Positions 1 to 9,486 of a DNA stretch of 64,000 nt are shown here, in pieces; position 1 is the stretch's first letter; every line of letters begins with the position of its first letter. Below the pieces are notes generated by a model, which saw only the letters and a list, made by a program, of their open reading frames with translations, made no database searches and was not told where the DNA came from. Location of the stretch: the NCBI GenBank assembly GCA_025201865.1, contig MU602718.1, forward strand, positions 1 to 64,000, in the 5' to 3' direction. The DNA is from Ramicandelaber brevisporus (Eukaryota > Kickxellomycota > Ramicandelaberales > Ramicandelaberaceae). Both the position numbers and the translations under genes were made by a program.

Positions 1-1143
1 TTGGCCAGCCACGCGCTCCAGCATTAGCACACCATTGATATCAACAGTATTATGATGCATCCCAGCATCGAGACTTACCAACTGTGGACTGAGCTCGATC
101 ACTGTATCCAAAGTGTCGAGGGCTAGCCTTCTGTTATAGGCTCTGAGATCTTCTACTTTTGGCCATCTTTGGAGAAGCATTCTTAGGACTGCCGAGCCTG
201 CACCTTGCTCAGTGTCATGAATACAATTAATTTCATTAACATCAATCCACTTCATAACCGGAAACTTGACCGGTGTAAAGTCGGAATAATCGAACAAGAG
301 CGGTGATGTACAGCAGATAGCAAGTCTGAGCGTACCAAGTCGGCCAAAGACCAACGGATCATCACGGGTGCCACTTGGACTGAAGATTTGGCGATTGTGG
401 AGAGCTACGCATTCATCTCCATCTTCTACTATACTAAAATTTGGAAGAACAGTGAGGTATGGTCTGAGAATATCCATCTGGGCTGGAGTTGGAGCATTTA
501 TAGAGTAATAGTTGCTCATGTCTATTTGTAGGTTGATTGGTGGACGAAGTGGCGACAGTGTCTGCACAAATGAGCTCAATTCGGTCCATAATTTCTCTTG
601 TTCCTCTTCACCTTCATATTCTTCAACACAAAAGAATATAACCAGCTCTCGCAAGCTCTGTTTACTCGGATCATGATGACGAGCCACCAGCGCTGTGGCC
701 AATGTCTTCAAATCAAATGGCGGCATATTAATCTCCATTTGGATCTTTAACGACCGTAGTCCGTGTAAACTAGCAATAGCATCCATAAATGACTGCTTGT
801 CAACATTTTTCATTCTGGAGAGGACATCAAATGTCATTGATGTGACATTTGGGAACAGCTGTGCCCAGTTATGCGAGTCGAACGCTGAGTTGAGTTTGTT
901 GAATAGGTCAATTGAACGAACAAGATGTCCATAACGAGCATAGGCACTGCTGCGGACAGGTTCAGCGACATCAATGGCTCGACGAGTAATCGTGTGCCAG
1001 ACACTGCGAGCAAATATCTCGTGGAAGTTGCTGGAGACTGTGAGCAGTTTGACAATCTCTTCACTTTTGAAGTAGAGCGTCAGCAGTTCGAGTAGATCTA
1101 GTGGTAGATCGAACAGCCTGAAGTAGCTGATCGTGGTGCTCAT
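1..1143 (-). CDS. F-box/LRR-like protein, partial (runs off left edge)
   Basis: An open frame of 381 codons begins at an ATG at 1143 and continues without a stop to the window edge, so the C-terminus is missing. The first 50 residues (FDLPLDLLELL, then a hydrophobic helix, KLLTVSSNFHEIF and a Trp) look like a divergent F-box: a Leu-Pro start followed by amphipathic helices that in known F-box proteins bind Skp1. The rest has irregular leucine-rich segments such as LHGLRSLKIQMEI and LGTLRLAICC, like the substrate-binding part of F-box/LRR proteins. The overall style matches the F-box gene at 20900-22330, which also lies next to a member of the zinc-finger family. The expected role is substrate recognition in an SCF ubiquitin ligase. 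The family call is moderate; no substrate can be inferred. Confidence 0.6.
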   Translation of the reverse strand, partial: MSTTISYFRLFDLPLDLLELLTLYFKSEEIVKLLTVSSNFHEIFARSVWHTITRRAIDVAEPVRSSAYARYGHLVRSIDLFNKLNSAFDSHNWAQLFPNVTSMTFDVLSRMKNVDKQSFMDAIASLHGLRSLKIQMEINMPPFDLKTLATALVARHHDPSKQSLRELVIFFCVEEYEGEEEQEKLWTELSSFVQTLSPLRPPINLQIDMSNYYSINAPTPAQMDILRPYLTVLPNFSIVEDGDECVALHNRQIFSPSGTRDDPLVFGRLGTLRLAICCTSPLLFDYSDFTPVKFPVMKWIDVNEINCIHDTEQGAGSAVLRMLLQRWPKVEDLRAYNRRLALDTLDTVIELSPQLVSLDAGMHHNTVDINGVLMLERVAGQ

Positions 1144-1264
1144 CTGCTGCTGCTGTTGTTATTATTTCGAGGAGTGCGAAGCATCCCGACCTCCGTCTCA
1201 TTCAATGAGTCGGAGCTCAATGTGAATAGATAGTTCTGGGGACACACATAACTTGATGCATGCA

Positions 1265-1456
1265 TGCTGATTGCACGTAGTACTGGGATCGCTTCCAGTA
1301 ATCCTGGCACTGTCTGGCAGAGCAGATTTGTCAATAGACTTCTCATTATATCCATGCTTCTGCTGTAAATGAGTCAGCGGACACTCTGGCACCAACCTGC
1401 ACTCGTGACAAATGAACACTCCAGTTGTGTTATGATAGCCACAGCGAACTCGATAG
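1265..1456 (-). pseudogene. Decayed fragment of the OrsD-like zinc-finger family
   Basis: On the minus strand this stretch translates to RVRCGYHNTTGVFICHEC, then PLTHLQQKHGYNEKSIDKSA and a degenerate DPS-NQH segment. It is almost the same as the third-finger region of the four full-length zinc-finger genes in this window (18816-20789, 37715-39778, 48844-50871, 51173-53203). None of the flanking modules (C2H2 pair, fourth finger, acidic ends) can be found around it, and the reading frame degenerates after about 60 residues. It is therefore a relic of a fifth family member. It lies 120 bp upstream of the F-box gene start, so it may now contribute promoter sequence there. Confidence 0.8.
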
Positions 1457-1627
1457 CAGAGGAAGAGCTTACATACCCTCCCCTGTGTAGGTGTATCGCA
1501 GTAACATTTGCATTAAAATAGCAAAAGAATATGAAGTCGGAGAGGGAATCAGCTTATAGATTCGGCACGGACGCAATGTCACGACTCAATATTGTGATTA
1601 TGATTATGATTATTGTTTTAGTAACAA

Positions 1628-2743
1628 TTAGAACTGTAGTACATTTACTAGAGCACTAGAGGGAAGTGTTAATGCTGTGTTCATTGGTGGCAGAGCAGCT
1701 GTGCGACCACGAGTGGTGGTATTTCCATGTCGTGTCGGTAGACCAACTGTCACATGTACTTTCTCAACTCCTAGTATCATGTTCAGAGCTCTTCTCCTTA
1801 TTCCATTGTTTACGTTTGTTGCGCCATCGTCATCTCGAATAAACACCGATGTTGTAAAACTTACCGCTGGTGACTGATTGTGGGCATATACTGCTTGAAT
1901 AAGCACCGGTCTACCCTGCTTGATAATACAGCCTAATCTATCTATGCTGAAGTCATCAATCGTTAACTCGAAATACTCGGCGACTTGTATATTGACGGTG
2001 CGGTTGCTGTCCGGAAAAGTCTCGTTAACCTTTGCGATGGCCAACTGTGTTTCGTAATCTTCGATTTCTGTCGGTGTACGTGTATCAGACTTGCAGAGTG
2101 GGCAGAGTGCACTGGCTGTACAGAGCCAAGGATCGATGCAATCGGTGTGAAATACGTGATGGCAGCCAGGCAAGATACGTACGGTGCTGCCAACAATAAA
2201 TTCGTCGATACATATACTGCAGCATTCGTGACAGATGGTGCCTTGCAGAGGATGGGCTGGTTCAATATCCTTGTTGATTCCAGCAAGAGAGCGAACGTGG
2301 GCGAGCGGATTGGCATATCTTTTGCTGTCATCGTCATCGTCGCTATCGTGATTGTTGTGATTGTCGCCATTGTCATTATCGTTGTCATCACCATGGAGAT
2401 TGTCATGACTGTTTGTGTTTCCAGGGGTTGTTGATGGCGGAAGTACTGTGGTCGCTGAACGTGTGATAATAGGCTGAATGTTCGACTCGTCAAGTACCAC
2501 TGATGGAATGTCGCTCAAAGTCGGCTTGACTGGTTTAGGCAGTGCCTCTCTCAGCTGCCGTCTGCTTTCAAGTCTAAGCCGATGTCGCACATCGAGAGCA
2601 TACTGCACAGTTGCCTCCATGACCAATCGCTCACGCTCTTCCACCGGATAACGATGCCAAAGTACAAAAAGTTTCATCGCAACCACGCCTATTAGGACTA
2701 CGGCGCCCATGCAACCAACAACAACAACAATAACCGATGTCAT
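1628..2743 (-). CDS. Membrane-anchored RING-H2 E3 ubiquitin ligase
   Basis: 371 residues from ATG 2743. Residues about 3-29 form one strongly hydrophobic helix (VIVVVVGCMGAVVLIGVVAM), a likely membrane anchor or signal anchor. A short basic stretch and an Asn/Asp/His-rich low-complexity linker follow. The RING-H2 domain is at about 175-217: CSIC, HHVFH and CPLC supply the C-x2-C, C-x-H-x2-H and C-x2-C zinc ligands, with the Ile and Trp expected at the E2-binding face (CSICIDEF, DPWL). This is the arrangement of ATL/RNF13-type membrane E3 ligases, which ubiquitinate membrane or secretory-pathway substrates. About 150 residues after the RING (starting near EYFELTIDDFSIDRLG) have no recognisable domain. 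The upstream spacer to 3035 holds no gene. Confidence 0.85.
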   Translation of the reverse strand: MTSVIVVVVGCMGAVVLIGVVAMKLFVLWHRYPVEERERLVMEATVQYALDVRHRLRLESRRQLREALPKPVKPTLSDIPSVVLDESNIQPIITRSATTVLPPSTTPGNTNSHDNLHGDDNDNDNGDNHNNHDSDDDDDSKRYANPLAHVRSLAGINKDIEPAHPLQGTICHECCSICIDEFIVGSTVRILPGCHHVFHTDCIDPWLCTASALCPLCKSDTRTPTEIEDYETQLAIAKVNETFPDSNRTVNIQVAEYFELTIDDFSIDRLGCIIKQGRPVLIQAVYAHNQSPAVSFTTSVFIRDDDGATNVNNGIRRRALNMILGVEKVHVTVGLPTRHGNTTTRGRTAALPPMNTALTLPSSALVNVLQF

Positions 2744-3035
2744 TGAGAGTCTTGTGTGTATTCAAAGAAGAGGAGAGAAGAGAGTTTGAGGGACAGTATG
2801 TGTATGTGGCTGGTGACAAAAAAAGTGTGACCTGATCATGAGCTATGAAGACAAACGGACAAACAGACGGACAGATTCAAACGTCATTTATCAGGCTTCT
2901 CATTGACGCGTGCCAAGGCGAAATTGTTTTTTCTTTATTTTTGGAGGCTTGCTTCCCCCATTTTTGTTACCCCCTCAAAACCGCCTTGGCATGGTTTGTG
3001 ACAATGATTGTTTAATGTGCACATGAACGGTGATA

Positions 3036-4052
3036 TCAAGCGGTACTTAGAGCATTAAATATAGCTATTAGGGCTTTTAGCGGCCCGAGTTTTCCCGAAA
3101 GATCATCAAATCGCTTTGGCAGCTGGTGTAATAAACCGTCGGCATCTCTGCTTTCCAGCTCAAGCGGCGCTTGAACTGTTAGTCCCACATTTTGGACCAT
3201 CTCGACTTCGTCAACTTCTGGAATCTGTCGCCGTCTAGTAAGCTGTGCCCTCAAGCTCGTTTTAATAATCCAGCTGACTCCGATGCGAATACCTCTTACA
3301 TTTGCAACAACCTCGACATCGCTGGCTGCAGCAGAAATCATGACATCTAATTTACCATGTCCATGTCCATCATCATCATCATCATCATCATTATTGTTAT
3401 TATCGAATAGTGCTGGATACTTGGTACACAGTTTTCTCAAACAAAGATATCGATTGCGCATCAAATGGCATGTATCCACATAGAGCCTCATGAACTGTCG
3501 AATATTGCCATTGTTTTCATCGTAGAGTTTCTTCACATCCAGACCAGGTGTTGATGATCTCCAGATACTACGCACTCGCTCGTCCATCTCCACTATCGCC
3601 ATACTGTTCACCTGCAACGTCTCTTCGTTAATATACAATTTTACTTCGAATGGAAACCGATCATGCACAACGCCAGATAGAGTCAACTCACGTCCAATGA
3701 CCTCATCCGCCTCTTCAACTCCAGCTTCATTGTCAGTATTTGTGACTGTGATCGGAAGAACATGCTGGCGATAGCCAGTGAATGAAACACAATCAAGACT
3801 CTCCATTGCTGCCAGCAGTTCGGGCAGCTTGCTCATATCCGGTCGACCATACTCTTCACTTGTTGTATTTGCAGTTGCAGTTGCAGTTGCAGTTGTGGTA
3901 GTTGGTTTTCGTTCAATCAGTCTGTCAAAGATGTGCTGGGCAGACTCTGTTTTTGATAGCGGTGCATACATTGCTCGATTCCACTGCCGCGCCTTTTCAA
4001 GCCTTCGCTCAAGCTGCTGAATCTGTCTCTCAACATCTTCCTTCGTATCCAT
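3036..4052 (-). CDS. CENP-P/Ctf19-like kinetochore protein
   Basis: 338 residues from ATG 4052. An N-terminal coiled coil (ERQIQQLERRLEKARQWNRA) is followed by a body whose landmarks follow CENP-P. These are a SFTGY strand, a F-P-F-E-V-K-L-Y strand, a helix ending in LRKLCTKYPALF, a GIRIGVSWIIKTSL strand pair, and a C-terminal stretch PKRFDDL---LGPLKALIAIF that recalls the 'F--LL---G-EAAL' end of CENP-P. CENP-P is an RWD-domain subunit of the CCAN inner kinetochore, paired with CENP-O in the COMA complex. A poly-Asn/Asp insertion splits the RWD region and is lineage-specific. The gene shares a 119-bp divergent promoter with TMEM234. The call rests on pattern, not alignment; another RWD kinetochore subunit such as CENP-O is the main alternative. 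Confidence 0.5.
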   Translation of the reverse strand: MDTKEDVERQIQQLERRLEKARQWNRAMYAPLSKTESAQHIFDRLIERKPTTTTATATATANTTSEEYGRPDMSKLPELLAAMESLDCVSFTGYRQHVLPITVTNTDNEAGVEEADEVIGRELTLSGVVHDRFPFEVKLYINEETLQVNSMAIVEMDERVRSIWRSSTPGLDVKKLYDENNGNIRQFMRLYVDTCHLMRNRYLCLRKLCTKYPALFDNNNNDDDDDDDGHGHGKLDVMISAAASDVEVVANVRGIRIGVSWIIKTSLRAQLTRRRQIPEVDEVEMVQNVGLTVQAPLELESRDADGLLHQLPKRFDDLSGKLGPLKALIAIFNALSTA

Positions 4053-4171
4053 CTTGTTATCGTGCGTGTTCGTCTGATTGCGTGTTTGTGTGTCTGTGTG
4101 TTTGTTTATTTTATTTTCTACTGCTCTCGCTGTTTCTAATAGTCGTTTTTTTTTTCTTTTGCTGTGTCGAA
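4053..4171. promoter_or_regulatory. Short bidirectional promoter between CENP-P-like gene and TMEM234
   Basis: Only 119 bp separate the two divergent ATG codons (4052 minus strand, 4172 plus strand). The interval is TG/T-rich with a long T tract just before the TMEM234 start. Both transcripts must initiate within it or inside each other's 5' end. I see no clear TATA element. Confidence 0.5.
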
Positions 4172-4594
4172 ATGCAGGTTGACTTGAAGACGATCGCGAC
4201 AGCTCTTGAATCAGCTCCGGTTGCAGTTGGTTTCATCCTGGTTGCACTATGCTGGGGTGCCACAAATCCATTCATCAAACGCGGCACAGCTGGTCTCGAG
4301 CATGTCAAGGCCAGTAAGCCGTCGTTGCAGCCGTTTGCAGAGGCGTGGTATCTTGCAACGAGGTGGCAGTACATTTTGCCACTTTTGCTGAACCTGAGTG
4401 GATCAATGGTGTACTATTACACATTGAGTAAAGCCGACCTGTCGCTGGCTGTGCCGATCACAAACTCAATGACCATGCTGTTTACGACTCTGGCTGGTGC
4501 AGCGCTGGGAGAGCCGGTTGGTGGGCCAAAGAAGTGGCTCGGAATGGCCATGGTGGTTGCGGGTGTTTCAATTTGCATTCTTAGCAGGAGTTAA
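4172..4594 (+). CDS. TMEM234: TMEM234 family small membrane protein
   Basis: 140 residues from ATG 4172. A longer open frame extends upstream, but its extra residues are translated promoter sequence and the family starts close to the first membrane helix, so I chose 4172. Four hydrophobic segments are visible: about VGFILVALCWGATNP, the helix after RWQYILPLLLNLSGS, AVPITNSMTMLFTTLAGA and WLGMAMVVAGVSICIL. The motifs CWGATNPF-K-G, LNLSGS and LADLSLAVP-TNS-like are hallmarks of TMEM234 (UPF0546), an EamA/drug-metabolite-transporter-like half-protein. Length fits the family (about 120-140). Function is poorly defined in any organism. Confidence 0.9.
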   Translation: MQVDLKTIATALESAPVAVGFILVALCWGATNPFIKRGTAGLEHVKASKPSLQPFAEAWYLATRWQYILPLLLNLSGSMVYYYTLSKADLSLAVPITNSMTMLFTTLAGAALGEPVGGPKKWLGMAMVVAGVSICILSRS

Positions 4595-4707
4595 CTAGCC
4601 AGTTACAACTGGTTATTATTAATAAGTAGTTAAAATAGCGTTATATGAATGATTAAAGAAACAAAGCTGAGTATGTACTACTATCTATGGAGAGACGTTT
4701 ATTTTAC

Positions 4708-7671
4708 TTATTCATCGTCGAGAGTGTGATCACCAAATTCCCAAACACCAATGTGAGTCTGCTTTGCACGCTGCTGACGTGTTTCTACAGATGAGACAAT
4801 GTGAGAGGCAGCGGCCAATACAGCAGGAGTGCAGCGAGATTTGTCCAACACAGCATAACCAGCAGAGACCAATTCAGCATTCAGAGAAGTATCCAGCGAG
4901 GTCGATAATTGTGGATCAAACAGTGTCAGGTTGATGACCTTTGCTGAGCTTGAGTTGTTCTTTGGTGCAGAGGAAGCAGCAGCAGCACCGCCCCATGGGC
5001 CGCCACTGGTGTTGGCTGAGCGAGTGTTTGCCGAGGAAGAAGATGAAGAAGATGTCCATTCAACGCAGCCAACGAGACGACGGCCTTCAACCATTTCTCT
5101 AAACTTCTGATATGCATCTTCGCCATACTCACTATCACGCTTTGGAGTCTTTACAAATGCCAATCTCGCCTCGATAGCTTGTCCTGGAATTGACGACATC
5201 TCTGCTGGCAGCGGAGTCAACTCAGAGATTGGAACTGATTCAGAGTTACCAAAGTCAACAAACAAAACATCAGCCAGTCTGCCTTCGCTTGGTGAGTTAT
5301 ACAGCTTAGTAATGCGAGCTCGGTAGATTTGTCTATCGGCGCTGAATGGAGCACAGCAGAGCAATCCAACCTTTGGTGTGAATCCAGTCGATGGTGCAGA
5401 AGATGGAGGATTAATGCGCAGCTTCTCCATCAACGACTCCAGGGTTTCAACACTCGACTGAGATGCATTCTGAATGTAAAAGTGGCTGGCATCAACAATC
5501 TCAGAGATCACAATGTCCAAATATTGCTTCTGGGCTGGAGTGGCTGCGGCAGCATCTTGTTCCGGAGACACTGCCTTTTGAGCAGAACTGGATTCGTTGC
5601 TATTGTTATCGTCATCATCATCATCACCAGTATAATCCACATGAACACCCTTGCGAGCAGATTGGGCAGAACGAACTGCAGCAAACAGCTGGTTAGTGTG
5701 TGGATTCTGTTCAGCACTGTATTCATTCAAATGAGCGAGACCTTCACTCAACAGAGACAATGCATGGTTTTCGCCCTTAATCCACAGTGTACCCAGGAAT
5801 GCGCCAGCCTTGTCAACCCCATCAAACTCAACTTCTACATCACGCTGCAAGCATCTGTTCACTGTAAACTCAAGCGACTCTGCTCCCAGTGGCTCGCTGG
5901 CTGCTGTGCTGGCAGTAGCAACACGAGGAGCACGAACACCAGAGAGTGCAAACAGAATTGAGATCTTTTCCTTTGGAATTGAAATGCGGAATCGAGATCC
6001 ATTGATGACGTGCTCAACCACTCCACCCAGCTTGCCTTGGCGCTGGAATGCAAATAGATGAGACTTGGCACGTGCAGCGTTGGCAGATGCATCAACCAAT
6101 TCAACTGGCGCAGCTGGCTTAGTCGAGTGCATTCCCTTGTTCTTGTCCTTTGCAGCCTGTTCGGCTTCAACCAGAGCAGGATAGTTGAGAGCGCGGCTGT
6201 CATCATCTCGGCGATGTCTGATCACTCCAGCAAGACCGCGCTCAACTAGCTGGACTGCAATATCATTGGAAATGTCAGTAGCAGATGTGCCTTTAGTGCC
6301 TGGAACATATACAGTTACGCAGTCAATAGCATCAAAGTTTGCAACAGCTGGCTTGGTGTAATCTGCATGCAAACGAACAATCTTGCCAATCAGTTTCTTG
6401 CGCAGATACTCTTTGGCTTGCTGAGAATACGCTTCTTCTTCCTTGACATTGGCCTTTGGCTGGCGGATGCTGGCCAGCTGAACACGACGCTCAGCACCTG
6501 TGCGAGATTGGCGGATTTGCAACTGATCGCCAGAAACAATACGAATAACTGTGGCTTCATAGTCCTTGCCGTCTCCAGACGAGGCAGAAGAACCAGCAAC
6601 GCCGCGGCTAGCACCAGCCGGCTCAGATGACGACGATGAGGCAGAGCCAGCAGCAGCTGCTGCAGCAGCACTCCACAGCTTCAGGTGGTTGTTCTTGGCG
6701 TGAGCTTCGGCATTGCACAGCTCTTGCTTCATGTTCTGGTCAGTGAGCATGGATGCAGACCATTCAACGTACTTGGCAAGTCCGGCTTCCAACAGATACT
6801 TGGCAATGTTGCCAGCGGCAGGATGCAGAACAGTTGCAGAGAATGGGCCATTGGGCGATGTTGCTGGACCTTCCAGATGCACAATAACCTGACGCTGCAA
6901 CAAACGACTCTCAACAAACAGCTTTGCTTCTTCACCAAATGGCTCATCAACATCAGGCATATCGGGAATGCCTTTACGGAATTGCGGAGTCTTGATGGCA
7001 GTGAGAGCAACCAGGATGTATTGGACAGATGTTGGCTTCTTCCAGTTGGGCAGATGCAGTGCCACACGCAGAGTTGATCCATCACGAGCCTGCTCAACAA
7101 TGCCGTCAAGTGCCTTACCCTTGTACTTGTTAAGGAACTTGACAGGATCGTCCTCAAATGTCTGATGGCGAGTCAGTGCCTTTGTGCGAGCACCAAAGAT
7201 GCCGATGGCCTCATCGCGCGCTTGCAGTTCCAGCTCAACAAGCTTTGAAATGTAAGTGAATCGTTCCTGCTGCTCTGGAGAGCGAGGAGCACGGCCGCTA
7301 TCCAGCAGGCTGTCATAGAAGCTATATGCCTGGTCAGACACTTTGGCCCAACCCTTGCGCACCAGTTCAGTAGCAACATCCTCACCATTGTGGACAAGAG
7401 TCAAGTGGCCGTATTCGCGGTCTCCAACTTCGCGCTTGACATCAACCTTGACTTGCTTGCCCACAGCGAGCTGGCGCAAAAAGTTGCGAGCCTCGTAAGC
7501 ATAGACTTCGTCGTCGGATTCCTTCTTCTGGCTGCCTAAGCGTGGAGTAGTGACATGCTGCAGACCAAACTGGCGTTCTTCAGCGGGATGGCCAGGACGA
7601 GAAACGCCGTACGCGAGAACGACAGTGTCGCCAGAGTAGGCCAACTTTACGAGAGCAAGTCGCTGAGCCAT
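4708..7671 (-). CDS. SND1: Tudor-SN / staphylococcal nuclease domain-containing protein 1
   Basis: 987 residues from ATG 7671, close to the usual 880-960. Repeated SNase-like (OB-fold) domains can be followed through the chain: about 1-160 (ending with LVRKGWAKVSD), 190-335 (ALDGIVEQARDGSTLRV; YLLEAGLAKYVEW), 375-525 and 545-690 (GGVVEHVINGSRFRI; LLSEGLAHLNEYS). A Tudor domain interrupts the fifth (about 770-835: YRARI---LADVLFVDFGNSESVPISEL). SND1 is a multifunctional RNA-binding protein acting in RNA processing, miRNA/dsRNA turnover, stress granules and transcription co-activation. The gene is divergent from the LRR gene at 8302. Acidic and Ser-rich low-complexity linkers between domains are longer than usual. 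Confidence 0.97.
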   Translation of the reverse strand: MAQRLALVKLAYSGDTVVLAYGVSRPGHPAEERQFGLQHVTTPRLGSQKKESDDEVYAYEARNFLRQLAVGKQVKVDVKREVGDREYGHLTLVHNGEDVATELVRKGWAKVSDQAYSFYDSLLDSGRAPRSPEQQERFTYISKLVELELQARDEAIGIFGARTKALTRHQTFEDDPVKFLNKYKGKALDGIVEQARDGSTLRVALHLPNWKKPTSVQYILVALTAIKTPQFRKGIPDMPDVDEPFGEEAKLFVESRLLQRQVIVHLEGPATSPNGPFSATVLHPAAGNIAKYLLEAGLAKYVEWSASMLTDQNMKQELCNAEAHAKNNHLKLWSAAAAAAAGSASSSSSEPAGASRGVAGSSASSGDGKDYEATVIRIVSGDQLQIRQSRTGAERRVQLASIRQPKANVKEEEAYSQQAKEYLRKKLIGKIVRLHADYTKPAVANFDAIDCVTVYVPGTKGTSATDISNDIAVQLVERGLAGVIRHRRDDDSRALNYPALVEAEQAAKDKNKGMHSTKPAAPVELVDASANAARAKSHLFAFQRQGKLGGVVEHVINGSRFRISIPKEKISILFALSGVRAPRVATASTAASEPLGAESLEFTVNRCLQRDVEVEFDGVDKAGAFLGTLWIKGENHALSLLSEGLAHLNEYSAEQNPHTNQLFAAVRSAQSARKGVHVDYTGDDDDDDNNSNESSSAQKAVSPEQDAAAATPAQKQYLDIVISEIVDASHFYIQNASQSSVETLESLMEKLRINPPSSAPSTGFTPKVGLLCCAPFSADRQIYRARITKLYNSPSEGRLADVLFVDFGNSESVPISELTPLPAEMSSIPGQAIEARLAFVKTPKRDSEYGEDAYQKFREMVEGRRLVGCVEWTSSSSSSSANTRSANTSGGPWGGAAAASSAPKNNSSSAKVINLTLFDPQLSTSLDTSLNAELVSAGYAVLDKSRCTPAVLAAASHIVSSVETRQQRAKQTHIGVWEFGDHTLDDE

Positions 7672-8301
7672 TTAGAGAGAAAGAAAGAGAGAGAGAAAGA
7701 GAAAAGCAATGTAAACAAACAATAGAAAAGAGGGCAAGCCTTTGGGAGAAGGAGCAGCTGCAGAGGACGGTACTGTTGCTGATGCTGTTGCTGTTGCTGT
7801 TGCTGGAGGACGCAGCAGATCGATTGTTCAATTAGTGTGTGTGTGTGTGTGAGTTAGGTGCGAGAAGGAGAGCGATCGCGTGTCGAACGCCGACACTGTT
7901 CATAAAACACGACCCCGCGTAGACACACACGCACACACACGTACATAATACGCGCCTTCTCTCTTTCTTTCTCTATTTCTCTCTCTCTCTCGTTGAGGAA
8001 AATGCAGTCAAAGAAACCAATTGGGTGGCAGGGCAAGTGACATGCATTAATTAGTGAGGAGGAGACATCCAAGTCGTCAATCTGCCACCATGCACTGGAT
8101 GAGTCGTAATGCATTCATAATGATGAATTACCATTATACGAACGTAGCTGCAGATTAATGATGATGGCAATTGAATCCACCTCGGACAATTTACTCAGCA
8201 GTCGCCCTCATTGAACAACCAGCATTTTAAACATAAAAAGCCAACTGCAAAACGATAAAAGACCAAACGAAAAGAAACAAAAAAGAACAGAACAGAACAG
8301 A
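7672..8301. promoter_or_regulatory. Intergenic region between divergent SND1 and LRR genes
   Basis: 630 bp with no supported gene. It contains a GA-rich tract immediately upstream of SND1, a (TG)n run near 7834-7851, a CA/CT-rich stretch around 7920-7995, and a CAGAACAGAACAGA tract directly before the LRR start codon. It presumably holds both promoters. Confidence 0.6.
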
Positions 8302-9486
8302 ATGAAGATTGATCGGACGAGTTTGGCGACTGTCGCTGGTGTTGATCAGGACCAGCTGGCGACTATCACGGCACTGGATCTACGCAACAAGGGCATTGAG
8401 AAGGTTAGCGATTTCACTGGCTGCTCGCTGTCATTGCGCCGAATTGACTTATCACACAACTCTCTCAAAACGGCTAGCAGCTTAGCAAAGGCACTCGCCA
8501 CACTTCCACGGCCTGACCCGTCTGCTACAGCAACAGCTGATGATGACGATGACGATGATGATGACTCGGATAGCGATAACGACCATTCTGACTCAGATGC
8601 CAATGAAAAGAAGAAGGCGACATCAAAGAAGAATGACAAAGCGAAAAAGAAGCCAGCTGTTGTGGCAAATGGTGTAACGTGGCTCAGTGTATCCAACAAC
8701 CAACTGGAGTCCATCTCATTCGTGTCTGAAGTGTCCACATCAATCCGCGTGTTTACAGCCATGCACAACAGCATTTACAAGATCCCCCGCGAGGTATCCA
8801 TGTGCACTTCGCTGGAAGCTCTTGTTCTCAACAACAACAAGCTAGTGCGCATCGAGCACATTGGTAGTCTCACAAACCTCAACACTCTAATTGTGTCCCA
8901 CAATGATCTCGAGTCATTCCCTGCCCTCCCAGCAACTTTGGCGAGACTCGCAAAGATTCAAGTTTCCGGAAACAAATTGACCGCGTTCCCAGATTTATCT
9001 GCGTTGCCTCGATTGTGCGAGTTGAGATTGAATAACAATGCGATTAAAGGATCATTGCCAGAGTGGTTGGGCGAATGCAAGAACTTGACAGTTCTGGATG
9101 TGGCCAACAACAAGATTGACGATTGGGAGTCGGTGAAGAACGTAGTGAGTAAAATGAGAGTTATTCGAAATTTGAACCTGCGTGGAAATCCATTCTGTGA
9201 AAAAGTGCCAGACTATAAAGAACAGCTGACAAGTGGCAAACTATCGCAGTCATTGAGAATCGTGGATGGGCAGCGGTTCATGGAGAAGCAGCCGGAAAAG
9301 AAGCAGCAAAAGTCAGATAACAAGAAAGGTGGCAAGAGAGATTATCCTCGTAAGCGCCAGAGAGATGGAGAAGACAGTGGCAAGGAGTCCAAGTTTATCA
9401 AGCGTTCCAAACCGCACCAAACCAATGCAGATGGCAAGCCTCACTCTCGCCCTCACTCACGGAAACCACGGTCGAAACCAAATTAA
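8302..9486 (+). CDS. Leucine-rich repeat protein with basic C-terminus
   Basis: 394 residues from ATG 8302. About seven to eight LRRs are visible (LRRIDLSHNSL, WLSVSNNQLESI, LVLNNNKLVRIEHI, TLIVSHNDLESF, KIQVSGNKLTAF, ELRLNNNAIKGSL, VLDVANNKID, NLNLRGNPF) and end in an LRR-cap-like segment (PDYKEQL--KLSQSLRIVDGQ). The array is split after the second repeat by an Asp/Ser plus Lys-rich insertion (about residues 75-120). The last 75 residues are Lys/Arg-rich (KRDYPRKRQRDG) and look like a nuclear or nucleolar targeting, RNA-binding tail. A nuclear LRR adaptor is a reasonable inference; no specific orthologue is recognised. It lies convergent with the large receptor-like gene at 9676. Confidence 0.8.
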   Translation: MKIDRTSLATVAGVDQDQLATITALDLRNKGIEKVSDFTGCSLSLRRIDLSHNSLKTASSLAKALATLPRPDPSATATADDDDDDDDDSDSDNDHSDSDANEKKKATSKKNDKAKKKPAVVANGVTWLSVSNNQLESISFVSEVSTSIRVFTAMHNSIYKIPREVSMCTSLEALVLNNNKLVRIEHIGSLTNLNTLIVSHNDLESFPALPATLARLAKIQVSGNKLTAFPDLSALPRLCELRLNNNAIKGSLPEWLGECKNLTVLDVANNKIDDWESVKNVVSKMRVIRNLNLRGNPFCEKVPDYKEQLTSGKLSQSLRIVDGQRFMEKQPEKKQQKSDNKKGGKRDYPRKRQRDGEDSGKESKFIKRSKPHQTNADGKPHSRPHSRKPRSKPN

